Of a stretch of DNA of 64,000 nucleotides, positions 1 through 14,594 are shown in pieces. Both the position numbers and the translations under genes were made by a program. The stretch spans positions 1,426,001 through 1,490,000 of the forward strand of contig NW_004457735.1 of assembly GCF_000203815.1 (NCBI RefSeq), given 5' to 3'. Positions within the stretch are counted from its first letter, which is position 1; every line of letters starts with the position of its first letter. The stretch comes from Cavenderia fasciculata. Lineage: Eukaryota; Evosea; Eumycetozoa; Acytosteliales; Cavenderiaceae. The notes under the pieces are model-generated. The model saw nothing but the letters and a program-made list of their open reading frames with translations. It was not told the DNA's origin and made no database searches.

Positions 1-3334
<3,334 letters not shown>

Positions 3335-3429
3335 TAAATTAAATAAATATATAATATAATATAATATATATTGTTTGTTTAACTTATTAATATATCTAAA
3401 TGTTTATTTTTTTTCTATTTTTTGTTTTG

Positions 3430-6099
3430 TTAAGCCCATTTATGAAAAGTATCCAAAGATGAAACTATATTTTTGTCCAAGAATTCAATGGTCGATGGTG
3501 ATAGGAATTTTGGTTTTGTAACAAATGCCCAAGATCTATTTAGGATGCGTTTGAGTTCTTCGTCGTGAGGTAATTCATCAGAGATGGCTCTCATGCGGAC
3601 AAGGAGCTCGTGTGGGTAACGTTCACGTTTTGGAACACACTTGAAAATATCAGAGCAGGCTTGGTTGTCACCGACAAGCACCTCATTGATGAGTTCTTGC
3701 ATCATGTGAATATCGAGGTTGGATCCAATGCTAAAGAATGCATAGTTTTCTTGATAGTATTGTTTGGCGAGATAGGCCATGTTGTTGCCAGTGTAAAAGA
3801 GGATCATAGAGTGGTGTAGATAACGTTCGTCGATTGGATGGACGAGGTGCTTTGAGATGAATTGGGTCATGGACATCGAGTCAAAGGTTTCAGATGGGTC
3901 GTTTGATTTGATTTTCTTGTATAGTTTGAGTGCAATCATATAGGTGTTCATGTCCTTGATGGATATGCTCTTGAGGTAGATGAGTGCTTCTTGGCAGCGA
4001 TCAGTATTGACCATGTTGTTGAGATGACAGTTTTTAATGTGCGAGTGGATGGGTGATGGACTGCGCAAGTAGCTGACTTCGAGATCGAGCAAAAGTTGTT
4101 CTGGATAGAGGTCGAGTGTGATGAGCTCCATGCACACACTGGCAGTGGCCCAGTCAAATATGTAGATCTGGTGTTGAATCATCTTGGACATCATAGTGAT
4201 GACGAGATCCATTTGGTGGCACCTAGACAACCCGACGATAATATCGTTGAGTATCATGGGGTTGGATGCATAGAGCAGTGGGCTCTCATTACGCAAGTAT
4301 GCAACACCAATGTTGAGGTTACGCTTTAGCAACATCGAGTAAAACGACGATGTAAAGATCATTGATCTAGCTTCCTTTGGCATGGCGTCCAAAAAGTCGA
4401 GGAAACCTCTTTGGTGTAGTTGGAAGAGGAGTAGCGATGACTGGTGGAGTAGTGTGCCTGATGGAAGCTTGCCCTGTGCAAACATACCACGGAGCACCTG
4501 CAAAACACCATCAGTATTACTAATGTTGATAAAGTTGGACAACATGCTATCCTCTTGCGTGAAGGGCTGGATTGGAGTCATCATGGTCTCACCAGGCTCG
4601 TGGAACTCGAGGTTGTGAGTCATGTTGGTGAGGAAGTTCTTATTAAAGTCGCGCAACACAATGTCGTCGAGACGCTTGCTAAAGAGACGGTCAAAGCGCG
4701 AGTTGTTCCAAAACTTGCCGAGCTCCGATCCCTCTTGGCCGAGTGCCTGGTGGTAATGGAGGAAAAAGTAGATTGAAAAGTGGTCGGGCGTCAGGCCATA
4801 GTCGAGACGGCGGGCGAACCACTTGAGCGCCATCTCGTAACGGTCCATCTGCAGGTAAAAGACAATGATGAGGTTGATGATCTTGTTGAGCACCAACACA
4901 TCTCTAAACGTGGCGCCAATCGAGTGCTCGAGCGAGTTGAGCAGGTCCTGGTTCATACCCAACTGGTTGTAGATGACGAGTGCGGCAATCGTCTCGGGTC
5001 CGCGCGACCGCGATGCGTTGAGTTCCATGACAAAATGGTCGACTGCGCCACCACCCGATATCTCATTGTTCATGTCCCTGTAATGTGCCTCTTCGAGGTC
5101 CTTTTGGTACTCGAGTGCCATCGACGTCACATTCTTGAGGTACAAGTTATTGGACCATGTCTTGAGGTACGGTCCCATCATCTCGGATATAAACTGTGAG
5201 CACAGGTTACTAGTGCCATAGGTTGGAATGACGGTCATCTTTTGATCGAGGTATTCCAGTGCCAAAAGAGGACGTTTGTTTCGCACGTGGTACATTAGAA
5301 TGCAGTGGAAAGACGACACGCTTCTGAAACGGTCAAACAAGTTCTCTGCCAACTCTAAATGGCCTCTTATCAAATGTGCCTGCACCAAATTGCATGCCAA
5401 TCCCTCTGTCCAATCGAGTTCTGATCGTCTCGACATCATAAAATCCTCCAAGTATTGTAAATACACCCGGATACTTTCTTCGGGAATACCATCAAATCTA
5501 CTTCTAACCAATTTAGATAAATCCTTTTCAAGTGTTCCTCTATCAATTACATGTCTAACGTATAATCCAATTTGACTAAAAACATACACAAATACAAACT
5601 TGTTAATATATATTTATGTATACCAAATGTATCATTTCTTTTTGCTTCATCTTTCTTACTTTTCAACATCATCACCTTTTAAAAGATCAGCAATTGGATG
5701 TGATTTAAGGTGTATAATTGTTTCAAAGCTACTGAAATCCAATAAATAGTGTATGTTGTTATCTATCTGTCTAGAGTGACGACCTTCTGTTGATTCTCTA
5801 TGAACACGTTGTGATTTCTTTCTTTCAATACGTTGTTTTTCTTTCCATTCGGGTACCATCTTTTTTGGTTTACTTTGATTATTATTATTATTGCTATTAT
5901 TATTATTGTTATTGTTATTATATTTGAATGATGATGGTGGTGGTTTTATTGTATTGTTTGAGTCTATTGAATATGATCTAATTGATGTAGATGTTGATGT
6001 AGATGTAGTCGATGTAGTCGATGATTTGATCAAATTACTTTGATTGATCAATGATCTCATCAATGATTGACCACCACTACTTTTAAATAGATTATACAT
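3430..6099 (-). CDS. Mitochondrial helical-repeat (PPR-like) protein
   Basis: Two exons, 5660-6099 and 3430-5575, join in frame to 861 residues. The N-terminus (MYNLFKSSGGQSLMRSLINQ, then a Ser/Thr stretch and IRSYS) has the basic, hydroxylated, acid-free character of a mitochondrial presequence. A poly-Asn linker and a very basic segment (about 90-120) follow. The rest is alpha-helical with degenerate paired-helix units such as ACNLVQAHLIRGHLELAENL and NLIIVFYLQMDRYEMALKWF, which fits pentatricopeptide-type repeats acting on mitochondrial RNA or translation. The repeats are weak, so a related TPR-like organellar factor is possible. It is convergent with the PH-domain gene, with 95 bp between the stop codons. 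Confidence 0.6.
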
Positions 6100-6540
6100 T
6101 GTTGTTTAATAATCGTAATAATAATAATAATAACAATGACGACTAACCTATTACTATTACTATTACAACTTATACAACTATGAAATCTAAATGTTGTTAA
6201 ATTAACAATTTCAGTGCAGAAACGATGAAAAAGACGAAAGAAGATGATCGTGTTGTAAATTTTTTTTTAAAATTATAATTATAATGGTGGAAAATAATAT
6301 GTTTATTTGTTTGGTTTGGTTTAGTTTGGTTTATTTAATAATGTTAATGTTAATGTTAATGTATTGTATCTTTGTCTTTTTTTTTCTTTTTCTCTGAGAG
6401 TATTAATTTATATGATTTATGTTAGTGTGTTTTGTTTTGGCTGGCCACTGAGATAGAAAGAAAGCAGAGTGAATGGCATGGATGGATGGATGGATGGATG
6501 GATGGAAATTAAATGGCAATGGTAATGGTAATTGGATTGA
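6100..6540. other. Intergenic: 5' flank of the PPR-like gene, 3' flank of the bromodomain gene
   Basis: No coding frame. It contains AT-rich promoter-like sequence near 6100-6300 and a GGAT/ATGG microsatellite at about 6476-6506. Confidence 0.7.
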
Positions 6541-9395
6541 CTAGTCATCATCATCGTCGTCATCTCCAACTTCAACATCGTCATCTTCTTCTACCTCTGC
6601 ATTTAACAACTTATCAACTTCTTGATCATCTTGGTCATCATCCTCTTCATCTTCACCCATTTCAACATCTTCATCTTCCTCTTCTTGATCTTTTTCTTTT
6701 TTTTCGTCTTCTTCTTTTTCCTCTTCCTCTTCTTCTTCATCATCTTCATCCTCGCTACTTGAAGAATCCTCTTCTTTAGAAACATTATTCTTTGTTGTTG
6801 GAGATGTCGATTTCTTTTTTGGTTGTTCAATTTCCACTTCTTCTTCTTCTTCATCTTCATCTTCATCCTCGCTACTTGAATCTTCTTCTTTTTTAGACAC
6901 TTTCTTTGTTGAAGTAGGTGATTTCTTTTCAATGGATTTCTTTTCCACCTTTTTTTCTTCTTCTTCTTCTTCTTCTTCTTCCTCTTCACTACTACTGTCA
7001 GTTTCAACTGGTTTCTTTTGTTTCTTTTTATTCTTTTTTTGGTGTATTATTTTTTGTTGGAATTACTCTTTTAATTCTGACTAGTTTTTCCTCTTCCTCT
7101 TCCTCTTCTTCCTCTTCTTCCTCTTCCTCTGGTAATTTTTCTATTTCCTTTGCAATATCTTTTAATCTTTGATCAACCTTTTTCAATCGTTTGTCAACTC
7201 CACTAAACAACTTGTCACCAACCAAATATTCGGCAAATAGTTTAAATATCAAGGTGGCTTCTTGAGATACAACACATGGACCAAGATAATTGTAAGAGTT
7301 GTTGGCCAATAGTTCAAAGTCGTTGAATACATCCTGTGGAAGATTGGCATATCGATTACCAACCAACTTGTTCTTGATGACATTGATGCTGATTGGATGA
7401 TCGATCAATTTATAGTAGACCATGAAATCATTGTCGTTTGCAAAGTCACCTCGTGGTGGAAGAGTCTTAAACATATACACCAAAATAGTATTGTCCGGTC
7501 TGAGATATTTCTCCAATTTAGCGATTGCCTCCAAGATTGATTTTTGTTTTGGTGATAGTTTACTTATCAATGTGGGTGTTAGCAACAAGTCATAATCCAA
7601 GTCATCTCCCAAAGCATCCAATGATTCCATTAGTTTACCAACACTGTTTTTGTTGATAAGTTCTGAAACACTCTTTCCAGTTGTTATTTTAACTGTTGGT
7701 TCAACTTGTTTCTTTTTTGATACTTCTTTTTCTTCCTCTGATGATGATGATTCTCCAACAACGACTTGTTTTTCAACAACTTGTTTCTTTTCTTTTGGTG
7801 TTGGTTTCTTTTTAGAAGAAGTAGAAGTTTGTTGTTCTGTTGAAGTGATTTTGATGACTGGTTCAAGATCACTTTCATTGTCTTTATCTTTTTTGTTGGA
7901 TTTGCTAGTTGTTGACTTTTTCGATGGAGTATCTTTTGCTTTGGTAATTTCGGTTAAAAGATTGGTAACCTTTTTTTGTTCACGTTTCGATGATGTAGGT
8001 TCAAGACGACGTCCAACAACCAATGATCCCTTGCGAGTTGGTGTGGTTGGTTCATTACTGGTTTGTTTTGTAGTTGTTGTAGTTGAGGTCTTTTTGGTTT
8101 GTTGTTGTTTGTTGTCCTTCTTCTTTTTGTTGTTTTCCTCTTCCTCTTTTTCTTGCTCTGTAATTGATACCTCTGACATATCCACTTGAATCTTTTCAAC
8201 TGGACATTTCTTGTTCTTGTCAACCTGCTTTTTGGGTTTAGTGGCAACAGCACCAGCAGCAGGTGCAGTAGTATTGACTGATTTGGACAAACTAGTTTGT
8301 GCATTTCTCATTTTGTGATCCGAAGAGGAGGATGATTCATCCTCACTACTACTACTACTCTCTTCATCACTGCTCTCCTTTGAAACAGCAACTAGAATCG
8401 ATGAAGGATTCTTTGGTGCAGTTGCATCTGTAAACGGACTTCTAGTCTTTACCTTGAATACTCTTCGTATGGGTTGAGCTGGTTTCTCAATTAATTCTTC
8501 CAACTTTTCTTTTACCTTGTCTGATGCCGATGATGATGATGACGACATACCATTTTGTGCACCAATCTTGTTGTTATTTGATTTAAGATTTTGGACTACT
8601 ACCATGTTGTTGGAGTTGGAGTTGGAGTTGACCATGTTGGCATTGGAGTAAACCTGTTGGTTTAAGATTGGATAGAATTGTTTGAGGATTGGTTGATCAT
8701 AGTAAGAGTCGGGTAGTGTAGTTCCAATGGGTATGGTTTCATTAAAACATATCTTGAATGATCTGAATCCAACAGTGATGATGTCTTGGTCTTTGAGTAC
8801 TTCAATCTTGAATATTGGGATAGCATTGATTCTAATCGAATCCAACGATCTGATCGGTACCAATGGATGGAGCATAAACAACTTGCAATCTTCATGATAA
8901 ATGATTTCACAGTGTTTGTCATAGACATCAACTCGATTAATAACAACATGACAAGCTGTTTGATCCCTACAAATATACCAAAGTTTGTTTGTTTGTTAGT
9001 TTGTTTGTTTATACACATTGTTACTATCATACATGTCTTGTCTATTATACATACTTTCCAATTAAAAAGGTCTTAGAGTCCATAGGACGGGATTGAGAGA
9101 TTGACATATCCTTGTGCAACAACTTCATCGTTGCGTATCTACCCTCAGTACGTTTCTTTTTCGGTGCAGTTGTTGCAACTGCAACTGCTGCAGAGTTGGA
9201 GGAGGTGGTGGTGGTTGTGATACCATTTGTCGATGATGATACAACAGCTGCTGCTGCTGCTGCTGTTGCTGGTGTAGTGGAAGAAGGTGCCACAACTACC
9301 ACCACTTCATCAGTTATTGTCGTAGTTGACATATCTACATCTGGAGATGCAGTTACTGTCGTACTACTACTACTACTTTCTGTAGCTACTGTCAT
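6541..9395 (-). CDS. FHA and bromodomain chromatin protein with acidic tail
   Basis: Exon 1 (9055-9395) and exon 2 (7028-8966) join in frame, giving 759 residues. Residues about 105-190 (from FLIGKDQTACHVVINRVDVY to ITVGFRSFKICF) look like an FHA phosphothreonine-binding fold. Residues about 595-685 (KLEKYLRP to LANNSYNYLGP, with YYKLIDHPIS, the conserved helix-B entry of the fold) are a bromodomain, which binds acetyl-lysine. Between them lie Ser/Lys/Thr-rich low-complexity linkers. The frame stops at 7028, but an acidic frame offset by one base runs on to 6541 with two repeats of a K/S/E-rich unit. A 52-nt intron (GTAATT to AAAAG) would join it, so the gene is drawn to 6541. The FHA-bromodomain pairing suggests a reader coupling phosphorylation to acetylated chromatin (inference). 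Confidence 0.7.
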
Positions 9396-9982
9396 TCTTG
9401 TTGATTGTATCTATCTCTATCTGATCTATTGTTAACTTGTAGAGTGAGAGAGAGAGAGAGAGAGAGTGGGTTGATGTATTTCTAATAGTACAATACAATA
9501 CAATATGATATGATTGTAGATTAGATTGTTAGATTGGTTTGATTGATATCTGTTTGAGTTGGTTCGATCCTCTACTTTCACAAGTTCATTTATTGATGAT
9601 TTGGCGCCAAATCTTTGTGCTGTTGAATTTTCAAGAAGTTTGAATTTTCGATCTTTGAAAACAACAAGAACTTGTAGTTAGTTCTCTGTATGTAATGTAT
9701 TCGTTCATTTAGATCTGACTATATAAAATATGTAGTAGTAGTATGATATATATAGGTCAAGCTACTGGCTAGTGGGACTTGGGATGAGACTATGGGGGTG
9801 GTGTGGTGGGTTGAAGAAAATTGAGCGAAATGCGTAAAATCGGGACCCTATTAAATTAATTCATCGATTGGACGAGACATTATTGTTATTATTATTATAT
9901 TTATTATTATTATTCTATCCTTTTTTGTATATTACAAAGAGTTAGTTTGAATTAATAAACAAGATATATATAGTATTAGATT
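9396..9982. promoter_or_regulatory. Divergent promoter between the bromodomain and cap methyltransferase genes
   Basis: A 587-bp head-to-head intergenic region with no coding frame. It holds a GA microsatellite (about 9445-9468), the 16-bp palindrome at 9598-9613 listed separately, and AT-rich sequence before the plus-strand start. Confidence 0.6.
9598..9613. promoter_or_regulatory. E2F-like palindrome GATTTGGCGCCAAATC
   Basis: A perfect 16-bp palindrome around TTTGGCGC, which matches the known E2F/DP consensus TTTSSCGC on both strands. Dictyostelids have Rb, E2F and DP homologues. It lies 203 bp upstream of the bromodomain gene start and 370 bp upstream of the cap methyltransferase start. 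GGCGCC is rare in DNA this AT-rich, and the only other clear copy in the window is in front of the ATAD5/ELG1 gene. Confidence 0.5.
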
Positions 9983-12672
9983 ATGAGCTATGCCCCAGTT
10001 CAAGATGACAGGACTAGAAAGGTAGTGTATATATATATATGTATGCATATGATATCATCATATTAAATTTGTATTAACTCTCTCTCTTTCTCGCAACTAT
10101 AGTTCTTTCATAGTATCTTTAATCAACATGATATGAGAATAGCTGATATTGTGAGAGAGTACGGTGCAAGCAGCAGCAGTAACAATAACAATTACACAAA
10201 CAATTACACAAACAATTACACAAACAGTTACACCAACAACAATAATAACCAACAAGCATCACATTACCAACAACAACAACAAAGTAACCATCATCAGCAA
10301 CATGCACAACAATATCAACAGCAGCAACAACAACAACAACATCAACAACATCAACAACACAATGAACTACAAGAATTTGGAGGAGTAGATGGCGATGAAG
10401 ATGATGATGATGGTAGTAGCGTAAGCTCAAGTAGTGGAAGTGATGAAGAAGAAGAGGAAATTGAACAACAACAAAAACTACAAAAACTACAATATAAACC
10501 TACATTTGGTTCAAATATGTTGGTATGTAATAATTATAATTTAATTATAATTGAAGAGAATATATTACTAACAATTTTAATCTCTCTCTCCTCGTTTTAG
10601 GCAAAATTTGGATATAAAGAAGGACAAGGTTTGGGTAAAGATAATGATGGTATTGTGAATCCAATTGAAGCAATACAAAGAGTAGGAAAGGGAGGTATTG
10701 GTGCTGCACAACCAACATTGGGTGAGATACCCAAACCAGATTACACGGCAGATGAAATACATGGTTTAGAAACAAAAATATTCCCAGCTGATCAACAAGT
10801 TGTTTGGATACGTGCAGTCAATGGTGATCAATGGGAAATAGAAAAACAAAGAATACTCGATGTTCAATCAGTCGATGACCTCGACTACCAATTACAAGTA
10901 TCTGATGCATTTGTCATCCCTGAACGTGGCAATCAAATATGTCCTCCAGAATTGATTGCTAGATTGGAAGAACAGAAAAATGTATTGGACACTGTCGACA
11001 GAAATATATTTATTAGAGCTCGTTCAAGAGCCAATCCATATGAAGATATCAAAGGTGCTATTTTCCAAAATAGAGCTGCTCTTAAAATGGCAAATTTAGA
11101 TCAACTTGCTCAAGTTTCAATGGTACCTAAAATTAAAATCATTTGTTTTTTTTTGTTTTGTTTATTAACTATCATTTCTTTTATTTTTTGTTTGTAGCCA
11201 GGAAAAAAGATATACTTTGCAGATGTTTGTGCAGGTCCTGGAGGGTTTACAGAATATTTGTTGTATAGAAAGGTAAAGGAAGGTGGAGCAAGAGGATTTG
11301 GGTTTACATTGGAAGGTGATTGCGATTGGAAATTGGACAACTTTACAGATGATAGTCACATTAAATTCACAGCCAATCCAGCGAGTCCCGGACGTGTGTT
11401 TCGAGAACATTCGAGAAACTATGTCAATCCAGCTGACACCAATTGGAACTTTATGATTGATTATGGTGCCGACAATGATGGCGATGTTTTAAAGAGTAAA
11501 AATATTAAGCATTTTTCAAATCTAGTCTTGAAACGTACAGATGGAAAACGATTGGATCTCTTTATGGCAGATGGTGGTGTGAGTACCGATGGCAATGAAA
11601 ACAACCAGGAATTCCTTCTTCAACATCTCATTCTTTGTCAATTCCTCATGATGTTTGAAACACTTGGTGAAGGAGGTAACTTTGTTTGCAAGATTTTCGA
11701 TACATTCAATCCATTTACAATTGGTCTAATGTATTTAGTCTATCTACAATTTGATTCATTTTCAATTATTAAACCTTATACAAGTAGACCTTTAAATTCT
11801 GAAAGGTAAAAAGAAATAGAAAATAGAAAATAGAAAATAGAAATAGAAATAGAAAATAGAAATAGAAAATCAATCATACTTACTTTTTATTTATTTTAGA
11901 TATGTTGTTGCCAAAAAAAAGATGGCAAGAAATCAAAACATTATTGATTATTTACATGTGGTAAACGAAAAATTAAACAAAGGAGAAAATGTAACAAAGA
12001 TTGTCGATTATGCTGATGATCAATTTAAACAATATGTTTATAAAACAACTAAAGAGTATGTCGAATCATTTGAAAAAAATTAGAAATAGATTTATTCAAA
12101 AATATTAATTAATATTATTTTTCTCTAGTTTATGCGAAATCCAAATTGAAGCTTTTAACCATTTATTCTTATGCTTTGGAGACAATACTTTACAAATAGG
12201 TGATCATGTAAAAATTAAAGAAGATTGTCTAAAGATATGGAATATCCCAAATGAATCTAGAAATGATAGAAGAAGAAATAATAATTTTAATCGTAATAAT
12301 AATCATAATAATAGACATAATAATGGTAATAATAACAATGGTAATGGTAGACCATCTTATCATCCATATCCATCACACCAAAATCAAACCAATCGACAAG
12401 GTGCTTATAGCCACTTTAATAATAATAGAGATAATAATAATAGAGATATGGGAGAAAAAAATTATGAAAGATTCAATGTGGAAGCTTTGGCAAACGATAG
12501 TGAATCATATTCTCATAGTGGAAGTGGAGGAAGAGCACAAACTCTCAAACCATCATCTGCTTTGGGTAAAAGAACCCATCAACAATCTACTACAACCGAT
12601 CCACAGCTCGACACATCGTCACCTCAGTTTGCAGCTGCAGTTGCAGCTAGAGTTGTAAAAATCCCTAAATAA
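9983..12672 (+). CDS. CMTR1: Cap-specific mRNA (ribose-2'-O) methyltransferase 1
   Basis: Six exons: 9983-10021, 10103-10522, 10601-11122, 11198-11805, 11900-12055 and 12129-12672. All are in frame, giving 762 residues. A Gln/Asn-rich, then acidic N-terminus leads to a G-patch (about 150-195, GYKEGQGLGKDNDGIV). The RrmJ/FtsJ-type methyltransferase spans about 327-545: the SAM motif DVCAGPGGFTEYLL, the aspartate in FMADGG, the lysine in NFVCKIF, and the late KPYTSRPLNSERYVV motif make up the K-D-K-E set of cap ribose methylases. It methylates the 2'-O of the first transcribed nucleotide to make cap 1 in the nucleus. The C-terminus is Asn/Arg-rich and lacks an obvious WW domain, which animal CMTR1 carries. 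It is divergent from the bromodomain gene and convergent with the RING/UBR gene. Confidence 0.9.
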
Positions 12673-12822
12673 TTATTTATTTATTTCCAAAGATCTATCA
12701 AAAATGTGATAATAGAGATTTTTATTTGTACAAACAATTAATCATAAAGATTAAATGATCCATTTGGAAAAAATCAAACGTTGAATAAAAATAAAAAAAA
12801 GAAAACATCTTTGTTCTTTTTT

Positions 12823-14263
12823 TTAATTTTTGGCTATTTTACATTTGTTATGTCTTTGATCATAACAACAAGCAAAAGATGCTTTATGATTTGGTAAATA
12901 GATTATTTTGTTATGTCCTTTATGACAATAATCTGCACATGGTTTACAAATCCCTAAAAAAAGAAATATTATTTGGTTAATTATTTTTTTTCTTTTTTCT
13001 TTTTTCTTTTTTCTTTTCTTTTCTTACAATTATAAGCACAATCATTACATCTATAATAATCCATTGTATCACCTGGTTTGTAAGAGGTTGAAAAACATTC
13101 CTTTGGAATATCTCCTTGAACTGAAATACCTCCGGGTTGAACTATAATTTTTGATCCCTGTGGTAGGTTGCACATTGACAGTGGTTTGCTTTCATCGTCC
13201 AATGATATATAATTTGCACCCATTGCCATGGGAGTTTGGGCAACAAATTTACAATTATCATTAAATTTGATAAATGTATAGTCTCCTCCTCTTTGATTCA
13301 ACTTTTCCACTAGAATCTGTTTGACATCATAAATTGTTGCAGAAGGCTTGAGTGAAATATGTTCTATAGTAATATCTTTGTCTGGAATGATTATTGAAGT
13401 TTGAATATTTACAAAGTTTGGTGTAACTGCCACCGATTTTAAATGACTAAAATAAATAAATAAATAAATATATTAATATTAATATTATTTTGTTTAACTA
13501 CCAAACTTTAGTTTCATACTCTTCAAATGATTTTAATAAAAGATCTATAGTTTGTTGATTACTCTTTTCCAATTTCTCCAAGGAATAACGATATTCCTCT
13601 TTTGTTTGTTGTAATATCAAATCATCGCCTTTGTGTTTTAATAATATAGCATTTTTCTCTTGCTCCAATCTATCCCTACCCTCCTTGCATTTTAATTCCA
13701 ATTGATTATAAAATTCATCATATGCCATTAAAGAAGTTTTAATATATTTCTAAAAGAAATAAAAAGTATAAGTAAAATGTCAACTGTGAATGTTATCTGT
13801 AGCATACATACACTAAATAGATCTTGAATAGGTGACAATTTTTGTTCATGGTTGTTGGGACGATTGTTATTATGTTGTTGGTTCTGACTGTTTGCAATCA
13901 AATTGTTAAAATAGTTTTTGGAAGCATCTTCCTTTTCCTTGTCAATGATTGAAATGATCTTATCCAATTGATGATTTCTAACGATTGATTCTTTTGTAGT
14001 TGGAGCATTACAACAAGGACACTTTTTGTTACGATTTACACATTCAAATATACATTTACTACAAAAGTTGTGTCCACATTGAGTCATTGATGCTTCTTTT
14101 ATATTACAAAAACCTAAATACAAAGAGTCAATATTGATTAGTAATGATGAGGTAGGGTAAGGAATATAATAGTCATCGTACAAATAGGACATGATATCTC
14201 TTCCATCAATGGTTTGAGAGGGATAGTAAGGTTAATCTCTGGGTCATCTTCTATTTGAATCAT
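12823..14263 (-). CDS. RING-finger and UBR-box-like zinc-finger protein (putative E3 ligase)
   Basis: Five exons: 14182-14263, 13812-14113, 13502-13749, 13028-13446 and 12823-12953. They join to 393 residues. The first intron splits the RING: CPIC ends exon 1 and FCNIKEASMTQCGHNFC opens exon 2, followed by CIFECVNRNKKCPCC, giving a C3HC4-type RING at about 24-68. Then come a coiled coil (about 135-205, rich in Glu, Lys and Leu), a globular part with a possible ubiquitin-like fold, and a Cys/His-rich end at about 335-385 (YRCNDCAYNWICKPC, then CHKGH and CCYDQRHNKC) resembling a UBR box, a substrate or N-degron recognition module. The RING implies ubiquitin transfer; substrates are unknown. The RING itself resembles that of COP1-type ligases, but there are no WD40 repeats. 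Confidence 0.75.
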
Positions 14264-14594
14264 GATAGTTGTTTGTTTTATTTAGTTGTGGTTGTATATA
14301 CAGATTCCTTTTTAAAATCTTTATTTATAGATAAGTTGTGAATAGTTAATATATACAAATATATTAATGATAATGAAAAGTTGTCAAGCGACCATCACTC
14401 TCAGTAAAGACCAAGATAAAATTGTATTAATTTCCAAAGTAATGCATCGAAATAGTTTCAGCGAAACCGAAGTTCTCAAATTTAAAAAACTCACCTTTCT
14501 CCACCTCACACACTCAATGAAGATACCTCATTTAGTTGTTGTTCAACTTAGATTGTACAAATATATATCTTATCGTCTCGACTATTAGAGTTTG
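14264..14594. promoter_or_regulatory. Divergent promoter, RING/UBR gene and HMG/PHD gene
   Basis: 331 bp between two start codons. AT-rich, with a T-tract and an ATATATAC stretch near 14335-14365. A 73-codon open frame crosses it on the plus strand but has no recognisable composition or splice partner. Confidence 0.5.

Noticed and set aside
4096-5575. Several plus-strand frames of 70-140 codons opposite the PPR-like gene
   Set aside because: They are antisense shadows of a well-supported 2.1-kb exon with more balanced codon use.
9565-9575. GGTTCGATCC resembling a tRNA T-loop
   Set aside because: No acceptor stem, D-arm or anticodon arm can be folded around it. No tRNA or rRNA gene was found in the window.
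12251-12658. 135-codon Ile/Met-rich frame overlapping the end of the cap methyltransferase gene
   Set aside because: It is the shifted reading of the Asn/Arg-rich last exon; the methyltransferase frame continues cleanly through it.
14367-14588. 73-codon plus-strand frame in the divergent promoter
   Set aside because: No homology-like content; it ends just before the HMG/PHD gene start and is probably chance.
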